Assembly (NCBI GenBank): GCA_964470055.1
Contig: CAYXZZ010000004.1
Location: 1 to 49,812 of the forward strand
Source: JAEDES01 sp964470055
GTDB lineage: Bacteria > Bacillota_I > Bacilli_A > RF39 > UBA660
Direction: 5' to 3'
Length of the DNA: 49,812 nt
Shown: positions 9,257 through 17,045 of the stretch, in pieces
Numbering within the stretch: the first letter of the stretch is position 1
Layout of the letters: each line of letters starts with the position of its first letter
The notes under the pieces: model-generated
Databases searched by the model: none
What the model was told of the DNA's origin: nothing
What the model saw: the letters and a program-made list of their open reading frames with translations, nothing else
Translations under genes and position numbers: made by a program

Positions 9257-10369
9257 TTACTCTAATCCACAAATTCCGCTAGAAGTAATACCAAATAACT
9301 CTAGTAATGCAGATACTAAGTCTGGCAACACAAATAAACTTGCGGCTAATATTAATCTTATCATTAATTTACTTTGGGCTTTTTTCATGCCATCATCATC
9401 GCCCATGACAATTACTTTGGCGAAGTCAATACCACTCATTATTACTACGATAAGTGGTCCAATCACTTTGATGTAATTAAATATTTTTTGTAGTAGCCAT
9501 GCTACTGAATTTGGATCATCATAGCTTCCAAGAATACTACCATTTCCAGAACAACTTTGTGGTTGATCATAATCATCTAACCAATCATCCATATTTTGAG
9601 TATTATCACCGTATGATGTATGATAAGATGCTGCTGATGTTTCTTGACCATCTGTTAAATTATAATTATCTTCTTTTTCTGTTGATAGTAAATACTCGTA
9701 ATTTTCATTTATTTTTCTAACATTTCTATAAATTGTAAGTGATGAATTTAGAGTATTATCTTTATAAATTTCTTGGATTAATTTTTCATCTAACCTGATT
9801 AGGGCTTTAGTATTTTCGGCAACGGTTAAAATTGCTGAAGAGTTAACACTTATATATTTTTTTCCATTTAGTGACCACTCTTTTGTACCATCTTCTAATA
9901 ATCTAAAATATGGAATAAAGTATTTTACATCATCATAAATTCCTACACTACTAATAGCAGTAGTGGCTACTGCTTTTGTTGCTGTAATATTTTCATTAGC
10001 AATTACTTCTGTTGCTACTAAAGTTGTACATTTTCCATTACAATCTTCTTCATTTTTAGGATTATTAAACACGGTAGTAAATGAATCTGATTCTTCGATT
10101 GTGATAGTTGGACAGACATAATTAATACTGTTTACTTTAGCAGATTCTAAATAAATTTCTTTAAAATCCTGACTATGATACCAATTATTTTCTCCTTCTT
10201 CAAAAGGTACTACTACTTCATTAGCATATATTTTGTATGTTAATTCTTCTTTATAGTTATATTTACATATTACTTTTTCTGTTGTTACTTCTTTGGCACT
10301 TACTGAATTTGGGATAAGTAAAGCCAAAAGTGTAAAAACAAACAAGCATAATAGTTGCTTTTTTTTCAT
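9257..10369 (-). CDS. Secreted ectodomain with C-terminal VirB2-like two-helix module
   Basis: 370 residues. A clear signal peptide (MKKKQLLCLFVFTLLALLIP, cleavage likely after SVSA) leads a ~240-residue extracytoplasmic region of unknown fold. The last ~90 residues hold two hydrophobic helices around GIDFAKVIVMGDD, MKKAQ, and LFVLPDLVSALLELFG. This module aligns with the neighbouring 109-residue VirB2-like protein (IDFGKAV, VKAAQGRL) and with the N-terminus of the NlpC/P60 protein at 29898-30764. The gene has an extended -10 promoter of its own and follows a terminator. It is probably a surface-exposed, membrane-tethered component of the secretion or pilus structure. No enzymatic motif is visible. 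Confidence 0.75.
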   Translation of the reverse strand: MKKKQLLCLFVFTLLALLIPNSVSAKEVTTEKVICKYNYKEELTYKIYANEVVVPFEEGENNWYHSQDFKEIYLESAKVNSINYVCPTITIEESDSFTTVFNNPKNEEDCNGKCTTLVATEVIANENITATKAVATTAISSVGIYDDVKYFIPYFRLLEDGTKEWSLNGKKYISVNSSAILTVAENTKALIRLDEKLIQEIYKDNTLNSSLTIYRNVRKINENYEYLLSTEKEDNYNLTDGQETSAASYHTSYGDNTQNMDDWLDDYDQPQSCSGNGSILGSYDDPNSVAWLLQKIFNYIKVIGPLIVVIMSGIDFAKVIVMGDDDGMKKAQSKLMIRLILAASLFVLPDLVSALLELFGITSSGICGLE

Positions 10370-10386
10370 AAGATCACTCCAAATAC

Positions 10387-10395
10387 ATTATAACA
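10387..10395 (-). promoter_or_regulatory. Extended -10 promoter element
   Basis: TGTTATAAT on the minus strand, 17 bases before the ATG at 10369 and just downstream of the terminator at 10411-10446. The -35 is poor (TTCTTT at 17-base spacing), as is tolerated with a TGn extension. Confidence 0.5.
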
Positions 10396-10410
10396 TATTA
10401 AGTATATCAA

Positions 10411-10446
10411 AAGAAAAAAAAAATAGCAATTTATTTACTATTTTTT
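10411..10446 (-). terminator. Rho-independent terminator of the VirB2-like gene
   Basis: Minus-strand stem AAAAAATAG/CTATTTTTT with an 11-base loop runs straight into a run of T. It begins 9 bases after the stop codon of the 109-residue gene and, with the promoter upstream, makes that gene a likely single-gene unit inside the train. Confidence 0.6.
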
Positions 10447-10454
10447 GTTTCGGG

Positions 10455-10784
10455 TTATTTTGCTGCTTCCCAGCACGCTTTCCAACCATCAGTATTTCCA
10501 GTTCCACCTTTAGATACGATATCCATGATGGCTTGAACTAAATATACTACAAAGAAGATTAATGCAGCATAGACACAACGTTTAATTAATCTACCTTGAG
10601 CTGCTTTTACTTCTTTTTCATCACTTGCAATTACTGCTTTTCCAAAATCAATAACAGCAAAGACGATTAATACGATTGGGATAATTATGTATACTACAGG
10701 GAAAACACCATTTCTAATTAATTTAACTAACGGTAATAATCCTCCACATGCATCAATATCAGCTAATTGAATCAATTCTAACAT
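10455..10784 (-). CDS. VirB2/TrbC-like pilin-type membrane protein
   Basis: 109 residues with two hydrophobic helices (about 27-50 and 70-92) joined by a short charged loop containing SDEKEVKAAQGRL. This is the layout of VirB2/TrbC pilins, although no classical signal peptide is present. Cys residues flank the helices (DACGG and the ending KACWEAAK). The ending matches AACWDQAK at the same place in the NlpC/P60 fusion at 29898-30764. A strong -35, a good ribosome site (GAAGGAGAGG) and its own terminator suggest it is made at higher levels than its neighbours, as a pilin would be. A small channel subunit is the alternative. Confidence 0.75.
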   Translation of the reverse strand: MLELIQLADIDACGGLLPLVKLIRNGVFPVVYIIIPIVLIVFAVIDFGKAVIASDEKEVKAAQGRLIKRCVYAALIFFVVYLVQAIMDIVSKGGTGNTDGWKACWEAAK

Positions 10785-10805
10785 ACAAACCTCTCCTTCA
10801 ATGTA

Positions 10806-10835
10806 TATATTACATTATATTTTTTTTTTTGTCAA
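10806..10835 (-). promoter_or_regulatory. Putative promoter of the VirB2-like gene
   Basis: Perfect -35 TTGACA (10830-10835) followed on the minus strand by A-rich DNA and AATATA/TATATA at 18-20 bases, in front of the ATG at 10784. The -35 is strong and the -10 ambiguous. Confidence 0.5.
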
Positions 10836-10839
10836 TTAT

Positions 10840-11877
10840 CTAGCGTCTAAACAAGCCGAATATTTTTCCTGAGTCATTTCCTCTAGAGATTTGAATTAAT
10901 CCCACTTTGGCAAGTAGTTCGGTAATTACGTCATTCTTTTTACGATCATTTACTGGTGGTAAATTAAAGAATGATTTTATTCCGGCTTCATACTCTAACT
11001 CACTTACATCTTTACTTGTTAATAGGCTTTGATTGAATATTACTTTCTTATCTTTTAATTTTGTAAAAATATGTTTGTTTTTTCTTATTAGTTTATTTAA
11101 TTTTAATGTGCTTGGTTCTAATAAATATAGAACTTCATCACAAATAGTGTTATCTTCAAAATCATTCAAGTCAATTAAGATGACTGAAACACCATTATAT
11201 CTTTCAATTACATTTCGTAATTCTTGAGTATTGGAAGATATCATTGTTTTATCATTATAGAATTGAAAATCATTTTTATTAACCTCTATTGCTATAACTT
11301 TATTTTCTCCAAATACTGATACTAATTCTTTTTTAAACATATAAATCAAACTTGTTGCTCCAGCATGGTCAGTAACATTTCTAATTCCAACTTTCATTGT
11401 TTTGCTTAATGACCCTTGTTGAATTTGTGGTTTTCCCTCTCCATCATCGTCATCTAAATCAGTAGGCGCTGGTGTTGGTTCTTCAATTATACCACCACCC
11501 ATTTGCTGTATGTGGGCAACATCATTATATGTATTGGACTTTTTTAATAAGTATCTTACTCCATCAAGATTAGTTGTGAAGTTGTATATTCCTAATGTGA
11601 CTAATTTGGCTAAGAAATTAGGCGTACATAAACTACTACCTTCTGGGATAAAGAAAACTGTTTTTTCAACATCTAATCCTTGAGCAAGAATTCTATATTG
11701 TTGAATATCACTATAATTTTTGATGGCTGTTACATCTAGGACCATTTTACTGTAGAAGAAATTTTTAAACATTTCAACTAGTTCGTTGGCACTATATGAA
11801 CCGGTAATACTTTTGATTACATCAATATCTAAACTGGCAACTTGTCCTTGTTGTTCGTTTGCTACTATTACGTTCAC
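10840..11877 (-). CDS. tadZ: TadZ/CpaE-like protein with degenerate P-loop
   Basis: 345 residues. The first ~115 residues look like the atypical receiver domain of TadZ/CpaE. An acidic linker (LDDDDGEGK, about 142-150) follows, and then a MinD/ParA-like fold. Where a deviant Walker A (GKGGxGKT) is expected, the protein has NVTDHAGATSLIYMF, lacking both P-loop lysines. VSVILIDLNDFED stands at the Walker B position, and KKVIFNQSLLTS matches the usual later strand. TadZ proteins localise the Tad pilus machine at the membrane, and several relatives are also poor ATPases. It is coded next to the pilin-like genes of the Tad block. Loss of ATP hydrolysis is inferred from the missing lysines. Confidence 0.72.
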   Translation of the reverse strand: MNVIVANEQQGQVASLDIDVIKSITGSYSANELVEMFKNFFYSKMVLDVTAIKNYSDIQQYRILAQGLDVEKTVFFIPEGSSLCTPNFLAKLVTLGIYNFTTNLDGVRYLLKKSNTYNDVAHIQQMGGGIIEEPTPAPTDLDDDDGEGKPQIQQGSLSKTMKVGIRNVTDHAGATSLIYMFKKELVSVFGENKVIAIEVNKNDFQFYNDKTMISSNTQELRNVIERYNGVSVILIDLNDFEDNTICDEVLYLLEPSTLKLNKLIRKNKHIFTKLKDKKVIFNQSLLTSKDVSELEYEAGIKSFFNLPPVNDRKKNDVITELLAKVGLIQISRGNDSGKIFGLFRR

Positions 11878-11884
11878 TTATTTA

Positions 11885-12340
11885 TCACCGTCCTACAACT
11901 ATAGGTTTTGTATCTCCAGATATTTGAAATATTTTTAATCCTGGTAGTATTTTATTAATAATTGGTATGTCTATGTTAATTTGTGTTACTACTTTGAAGT
12001 AGGCTCTTTGCTTAGTATCGTCAGTACTTCCTGAAGAAACCGAAGCAATATCCACTCTTTTAATACAATATCCTGCACCATTTCCACAATCATATCCATC
12101 TAATGAAAAATTTGGAGCACTATACCCTAAACTATTCATATAGGCTTGGATTTCATTATGACATGCATTTGTTGCTACTACTTCACAGGCACCTTCGTAT
12201 TGTTCAATTACAGATATAATCTTATTTTTTACTCTGAAGGCTTTGGTATAATTAACATTAAATGCTAAATATCCTGATACAAGAACTAAGAATACAACAA
12301 TAATTACTAAGTTTGCTACTCCACCAAAAGCATCACGCAT
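11885..12340 (-). CDS. TadE-like/minor pilin-like protein
   Basis: 151 residues. A short start (MRDAFGGVAN) precedes one hydrophobic helix (about 10-30), then an amphipathic stretch and a globular domain with four Cys (around 51, 59, 84 and 91) that could form two disulfides. The opening MRDAFGG resembles the MKDATGE of the 54-residue pilin next door, so both may be prepilins cut after Gly by a prepilin peptidase that is not in this window. The Glu at mature position 5, usual in type IV pilins, is absent. It lies directly between the small pilin gene and tadZ. The family call rests on architecture and context. Confidence 0.65.
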   Translation of the reverse strand: MRDAFGGVANLVIIVVFLVLVSGYLAFNVNYTKAFRVKNKIISVIEQYEGACEVVATNACHNEIQAYMNSLGYSAPNFSLDGYDCGNGAGYCIKRVDIASVSSGSTDDTKQRAYFKVVTQINIDIPIINKILPGLKIFQISGDTKPIVVGR

Positions 12341-12360
12341 TTATAAACACCTCTTTTTTA

Positions 12361-12525
12361 CTACTTTTCTACAATAATTGCTGTTCCACCACTATTAATG
12401 TTTGCCCATTGAGTGTTTATGGCATTTTGAATATTTGGCCACATTAACCAGAAGAATCCAATTACTGCTGCAATTGCAATTAATGTGATTACTGTTAAGT
12501 TTAATTCACCTGTCGCATCTTTCAT
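12361..12525 (-). CDS. Flp-like small pilin
   Basis: A 54-residue frame. It opens MKDATGELNL, continues into one strongly hydrophobic helix (about 10-29) and ends hydrophilic (GGTAIIVEK). This is the size and form of Flp/Tad pilins, with possible processing after Gly6 leaving Glu first. The gene has a consensus promoter of its own and an AAAGGATGTG ribosome region, and sits between tadC and the TadE-like gene. It is the best candidate for the major pilus subunit of the locus. The match to Flp is by shape and context, because the usual Glu-Tyr pair is not present. Confidence 0.75.
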   Translation of the reverse strand: MKDATGELNLTVITLIAIAAVIGFFWLMWPNIQNAINTQWANINSGGTAIIVEK

Positions 12526-12558
12526 TTACTCTACACATCCTTTCATTATCATATTTTT

Positions 12559-12587
12559 ATTATAACAAAATTATATTTGTTAAACAA
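12559..12587 (-). promoter_or_regulatory. Sigma-A promoter in front of the Flp-like pilin gene
   Basis: On the minus strand TTGTTT (12582-12587), a 17-base spacer, then TATAAT (12559-12564), 33 bases before the pilin ATG. It is the best promoter inside the train and would let the pilin be made in excess over the assembly proteins. Confidence 0.65.
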
Positions 12588-12604
12588 CTTATTTTATATC
12601 TACT

Positions 12605-13414
12605 TTACATACTAAACATCATCATCATTGAAATTAATATGACTAGCATGACACCTACACCGGTAACTACTAGCATGACCATAGTTTGTGATTCCATGTA
12701 TCCTAGACGTTCTTTATATTTTGTTTCACGGGCTTTATTTTGAAGAGAAGAAACAGTTTTTGAAAACATCAATAAACGTTCTTGTTTTTTCTCTTGTGAA
12801 CCTAGTCCTAAACGATATAATAAACGCATCATACGCATTGAATCTCGAACTGGATAAGTGTTTGCAAACTCCATATATGGATCAATTGTTGAATCTCCGG
12901 CATTAATGCGATCAATTAATTTTCTAAGTCCTGGTTTAAATATTTCTGGCGCATCATCAATTGATTTTCCTAATGCTACTGGAACTGTATAGTGTTGAAT
13001 TAGAATTTCCAAACTCTTTAAATAGTATGGCAACATAATGTCAATTTCATGTAAATGTTTTTTATAATAACTTTTTAATTGTGAATATGATGATTTAAAT
13101 ATGACTACTGCTACTACAGCAGCTAAGGCAACGTAGAGAAAGAATTGAGAACTTAGACCATCATTATTTCCTCCACCACTTACTGCAAATGCTAAAACAA
13201 TGAAGAAAGTTACAATGGCATAGGTTACTCTTTTCATATATAGTTGATTAACATCAACATTTTCACCATATCTAGCAAAAACTAAAAATTCATAATCTTT
13301 TTCTTTAAAGGCCTCTAAATATTTTTCATTATCTGCGAAGAATTTATTTTTATCAATAGTATTATTATATACTAATATAAATATGAGGATTGCACCTATT
13401 ATTAATATTTCCAT
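12605..13414 (-). CDS. tadC: TadC-like inner-membrane platform protein
   Basis: 269 residues with helices at the N-terminus (about 2-16), around 65-105, and at the C-terminus (about 243-267). The central cytoplasmic part has DIMLPYYLKSLEILIQH and VALGKSI, matching the GspF/T2SSF pattern of Tad platform proteins. TadB and TadC form the membrane platform through which TadA adds pilins. The gene follows tadB after 5 bases, and TadB/TadC partners are usually adjacent in this order. Confidence 0.82.
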   Translation of the reverse strand: MEILIIGAILIFILVYNNTIDKNKFFADNEKYLEAFKEKDYEFLVFARYGENVDVNQLYMKRVTYAIVTFFIVLAFAVSGGGNNDGLSSQFFLYVALAAVVAVVIFKSSYSQLKSYYKKHLHEIDIMLPYYLKSLEILIQHYTVPVALGKSIDDAPEIFKPGLRKLIDRINAGDSTIDPYMEFANTYPVRDSMRMMRLLYRLGLGSQEKKQERLLMFSKTVSSLQNKARETKYKERLGYMESQTMVMLVVTGVGVMLVILISMMMMFSM

Positions 13415-13419
13415 ATACT

Positions 13420-14322
13420 CTATTCCGCTCCTACATTCTCATTATAATATTTTTCTCCTTTAAGAAGGAAATATGTGTTAATTATTATTACGGCATGTAA
13501 TAATACTTGAATATACCATCTATCTAAAAGTAGGATATATGTTTCTTCGCCTAATAAAAATTGTACTAACATAACTAATAAATATAGTGTTATTCCGAAA
13601 GATAAGAAATTTTTGTGGAAGGCTGCTCTTTCAATACGGTCACGATATACACTTTCAATTAACATGTCGATATCTAATTGCATATTATCAAGAGAGTCTG
13701 CTGAGTTTCTTGCTCCTTCTTTAGTAATTTGTAAGAATAACTGATGCATATTTTTAACGATATAGTAAGGATATAATTCACTCATATAATTTAGGGCTTC
13801 ATCAATTGTACCGTTGTCGTATGCTAGTTCAATCATGTGATTTACATCACTTAGGACAGGGTCTTCTAAGATTCCTGAATTTCTAACTCCTTCAAGTGAT
13901 TTAACAAATGATTGAGTTGTTGCGAATTCCATTATGACGTTTGAAGTATATACTTGAATCTGTTCGAAAATGAATTCACTATATACTCTTTTACATCTTA
14001 AATATGCTAAGTATGGAACAAACATTATGGCAACTATAGCATAAAAGATACTTATTACTATATTGTAAAAATATAAATAACTTACACCTGCTGCAAAGCC
14101 TGCAAATATACATATTTGCATTATATATTGCTTGGTAGTAAATTCTTGTCCAAGTTCTTTGGCTTTTTCTCTTACTACTTTAAAGGAGAATGGTGCGTAT
14201 TTATCATATACAGTTTGTACTTGTTCAGTAATAAATTTTCCTATGTTTTGGCCTTTGTAATTTCTATATAGGAAAATACCTACAATTATTATTATAATTA
14301 TTAATAGCTCTTCTAAATACAT
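13420..14322 (-). CDS. tadB: TadB-like inner-membrane platform protein
   Basis: 300 residues. An N-terminal helix (about 5-18), a helix pair (about 70-107) and a C-terminal pair (about 240-290) surround a cytoplasmic T2SSF-type domain, including VYTSNVIMEFATTQSFVKSL and ITKEGARNSADSLDN. It partners TadC in the Tad pilus platform and is coded immediately after the motor ATPase gene (13-base gap). The assignment to TadB rather than TadC rests on order next to tadA. Confidence 0.82.
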   Translation of the reverse strand: MYLEELLIIIIIIVGIFLYRNYKGQNIGKFITEQVQTVYDKYAPFSFKVVREKAKELGQEFTTKQYIMQICIFAGFAAGVSYLYFYNIVISIFYAIVAIMFVPYLAYLRCKRVYSEFIFEQIQVYTSNVIMEFATTQSFVKSLEGVRNSGILEDPVLSDVNHMIELAYDNGTIDEALNYMSELYPYYIVKNMHQLFLQITKEGARNSADSLDNMQLDIDMLIESVYRDRIERAAFHKNFLSFGITLYLLVMLVQFLLGEETYILLLDRWYIQVLLHAVIIINTYFLLKGEKYYNENVGAE

Positions 14323-14334
14323 ACTTACTCCTTT

Positions 14335-15699
14335 CTATGCTGCGAGATTTTCTAATTTTGTTACTGGTTGAATTGTTGGTTGAGTGACAACTTGTACTTG
14401 GGCAGGTTGCTCAATTGGTTTTGTGCTTTCTGCTTGAGTAGTTGGTAACTGTTGTTGTGGTGTTAAAACTGGTTGAATTACTGGTTGAGATACAGCTTGT
14501 TCAATTTGTGTTTTATTATCAGTTGTTTGTAGAGGTTCTAATTCCTTTTGACTAGTTTCCTCTTTTTTATCAGTTGATTCAACAGCAGCTGTTTTATTTT
14601 CTTCAAAGTTAAGATCTTCTTGTTCTTTGAACGGCATTTCATCAGGTAATTTATCTACTATAGAACTTACATCAATATTTTGATTTTCCAAATATTCTAA
14701 TAAGTGCGCACTTGGTTTACGCATCACTGGATTTCTACCGAAGATTTTTTGATAGATTACTCGTGATTGAGGAACATTATTATCATCAACATAGAATTCA
14801 CAAACTTCATCTAATTCACGATGGAATTTTCCGCGTTCTTTACTGTAATATGCTTTAATATGAACCCCCAGTTGAATATAACGATAAATTGTGGAAAGAA
14901 ACTGGTTAACATCTAGGTCAGTTTCCATCAAACTGTAAAGACGATATGGTATTGCGGATGCTTTGTCGGCATGGATTGTTGATAAAATATTGTGTCCTGA
15001 TGAAATTGAGTTACGTACGGCTGATACGGCTTCTGCACTACGTACTTCGGATAGTAGAATCCATTTTGGATTCTGACGCATACAAGTAACTAGTACGTCT
15101 GAGTAACTGGCTACGTTATTTGTCTTCATTGCAACAATATCTCTTTGTGGAAAAATTTTGTCTAAATGAAGTTCTAGTGTATCTTCAATTGTAATAATTT
15201 TTTCATTAGTTCGAGTATGACTGGCTAGGTATTTTACAAATTCTGTTTTTCCGGAACCAGTTTCTCCTGCAACCATAATATTACAATGTCCTTCAACGCA
15301 TTTAATTAATAAATCGTGAACATCTTGAGTAAAATAGTCGTCTTTTATTAATTTTTCTTTTTCCAGACGAATTTTGGCTGGAGTTTTACGCATAACTACG
15401 GCAATACCATTTGTTGCGATGGATTGGTGAACAAAGTTAAGACGTAATTCAGCAGATTCTGCATCTAAGAATGGTTTTGCATTATTGAATGTTGTTCCCA
15501 TTACGTTAGAACATTGAAAGGCTAATTTTTCAACGAAATCTGGTGTTGCCCCATCTACTTCTACTCTTAAGGATCCTTGAGCTAGTGAACGAATCCAAAT
15601 TTGTCCACCATTACTATATGAAATATCCGTTATATCATCATTATCTAATAAGGGCCTAAATGGTCCAAAGTCTAGTTTGTCAAAAATATTTTCATTCAT
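14335..15699 (-). CDS. tadA: TadA/CpaF secretion ATPase with Pro/Gln-rich tail
   Basis: 454 residues. The first ~345 form a VirB11/CpaF-type ATPase. An N-terminal domain carries DITDISYSNGGQIWIR, Walker A GETGSGKTE lies near residue 144, ITIEDTLEL gives the Asp box, ILLSEVRSAEA near 213 is Walker B, and SSGHNILSTIHADKA is the His box. It drives pilus assembly at TadB/TadC. From about residue 355 the chain is an unusual ~100-residue low-complexity tail rich in Gln, Pro, Thr and Val (repeated QPVIQPV, QPTIQPV), which ordinary CpaF lacks. The tail could be a flexible docking arm. VirB11 of the linked T4SS is the alternative family, and one ATPase may serve both machines. Confidence 0.93.
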   Translation of the reverse strand: MNENIFDKLDFGPFRPLLDNDDITDISYSNGGQIWIRSLAQGSLRVEVDGATPDFVEKLAFQCSNVMGTTFNNAKPFLDAESAELRLNFVHQSIATNGIAVVMRKTPAKIRLEKEKLIKDDYFTQDVHDLLIKCVEGHCNIMVAGETGSGKTEFVKYLASHTRTNEKIITIEDTLELHLDKIFPQRDIVAMKTNNVASYSDVLVTCMRQNPKWILLSEVRSAEAVSAVRNSISSGHNILSTIHADKASAIPYRLYSLMETDLDVNQFLSTIYRYIQLGVHIKAYYSKERGKFHRELDEVCEFYVDDNNVPQSRVIYQKIFGRNPVMRKPSAHLLEYLENQNIDVSSIVDKLPDEMPFKEQEDLNFEENKTAAVESTDKKEETSQKELEPLQTTDNKTQIEQAVSQPVIQPVLTPQQQLPTTQAESTKPIEQPAQVQVVTQPTIQPVTKLENLAA

Positions 15700-15743
15700 C
15701 TAACTCACATCCCTTTAATTCTTTATTCTTTTATTTTATATTT

Positions 15744-16550
15744 TTATGATTCTGTCCAAACTGTAACTTTATTAATCCAGTCTTTTAATTGTTCACTACT
15801 AATTTCTAGTTCTCCTGGTTCGTCTTTTAAACTTTCGTTTGTTGGAACTGGAATTAGTGTTGAATCATATGTTCTTAAGTATTCTGCTTTCTTTAGCAAA
15901 ATATAGTACTCTTCTGGTACTGCGAAAACGATCATGGCTGGTGTTCTTTGTTCATCTAGATTAGAGAATACTGGTTGTCCACTAGCATCTTTTACGGCTA
16001 GAACTTTTACATTAGCCATTAATTTTCCTAACATGATTTTATCTGCATCAGCAGTCATTTCTTCACCTTCAGAGATTTTATTTACTGCTTTTAAATAAAT
16101 ATCAATATAGTTACCTGGATAGATTGAGTTACCATATGTTGTTGCTGTTGTAACAGACATATTATATAATACATATCCTTTTGGATAAGTAAGAATGATG
16201 TTGGCAGGTAATTGCTCTTTTTCTACTACTGTACGTGTATAGAATAAACTTCCTGCTGGTATTACTGTATCTGCACTAGAATATTTATCGATAACATTAC
16301 TTTGAGAAGTGATTACATCTCCTTCTAGCATTGATGGTGGAACGGCTCTTGTTCCAACCATATCAGCAGTTATTTGTGTACCAGGAGCAATTTGTTCTTT
16401 AGCATATGGTACATTAATTGGATTGATTGCTGCTTTAACACGCATGTTATATGCTACATACAAAATGATAATTGCGGCAACTACACCAAGTACAGTTACA
16501 GTGTTTTTGTTTTGTAAAAACTTTTTAATTCCTGTGGTTAAATTTCCCAT
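15744..16550 (-). CDS. cpaB: CpaB/RcpC-like SAF-domain protein
   Basis: 268 residues. A single N-terminal helix (about 18-34) is followed by an SAF/AFP-III-like domain: VPYAKEQIAPGTQITADMVG, IPAGSLFYTRTVVEKEQLP, and a C-terminal part with TPAMIVFAVPEEYYILLKKA. RcpC/CpaB proteins are periplasmic or surface Tad components that work with the pilus outlet. In a monoderm with no secretin its partner would be in the wall space. It lies just upstream of tadA in the same train, the usual Tad order. Confidence 0.8.
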   Translation of the reverse strand: MGNLTTGIKKFLQNKNTVTVLGVVAAIIILYVAYNMRVKAAINPINVPYAKEQIAPGTQITADMVGTRAVPPSMLEGDVITSQSNVIDKYSSADTVIPAGSLFYTRTVVEKEQLPANIILTYPKGYVLYNMSVTTATTYGNSIYPGNYIDIYLKAVNKISEGEEMTADADKIMLGKLMANVKVLAVKDASGQPVFSNLDEQRTPAMIVFAVPEEYYILLKKAEYLRTYDSTLIPVPTNESLKDEPGELEISSEQLKDWINKVTVWTES

Positions 16551-16567
16551 TTTATTCCTCTCCTTTA

Positions 16568-17038
16568 CTATTGTCTTTCATCAAGTGCTTTACCAGTTAC
16601 ATCAAAACTATCTTGTAAAGCATCTTCTGTTAATTGGTCTTCCGTATAATCCGATTCGATAATAGCATCAATACTTGTTGAGATATTAGCAGCCTCACCG
16701 GAAAAACTTAATACTGTTAATGAATCTACTTTGACACTAACCTTTGGAGGAACTTCGTTTATATCATAAAAACTTATATAATATGAACGGGTATTATCAA
16801 CGCTATCAGCGAATCGACGAAGAAAACTCTCTACGAATTTATCTTTGTCGATTCTAATTAGCGAATTTAATCGGTAGTATTCTAGGTCGATTGCATCTTC
16901 CATTGCGGCTTCAGTAGTTTCTTTTACTAAGTAGTAATCTAGTTCTCCACCTGTTTGATAGTTACTAATTACGTTTATTAGTAGTAATGACATTAAACTT
17001 AATAGGATAATACCTACTGTTAACATTCCTTTGTTCAT
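16568..17038 (-). CDS. Pilin-like/TadE-like single-pass protein
   Basis: 156 residues. MNKGMLTVG leads to one hydrophobic helix (about 6-25), then an acidic extracytoplasmic domain with YYISFYDINEVPPKVSVKV. The short N-terminus with Gly before the helix (NKGMLTV) would suit prepilin-type processing, and the size fits TadE/TadF minor pilins. It sits between the large Cys-rich secreted protein and cpaB with gaps of 7 and 17 bases, so it is clearly part of the operon. I cannot assign a named family. Confidence 0.6.
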   Translation of the reverse strand: MNKGMLTVGIILLSLMSLLLINVISNYQTGGELDYYLVKETTEAAMEDAIDLEYYRLNSLIRIDKDKFVESFLRRFADSVDNTRSYYISFYDINEVPPKVSVKVDSLTVLSFSGEAANISTSIDAIIESDYTEDQLTEDALQDSFDVTGKALDERQ

Positions 17039-17045
17039 TTATTCA

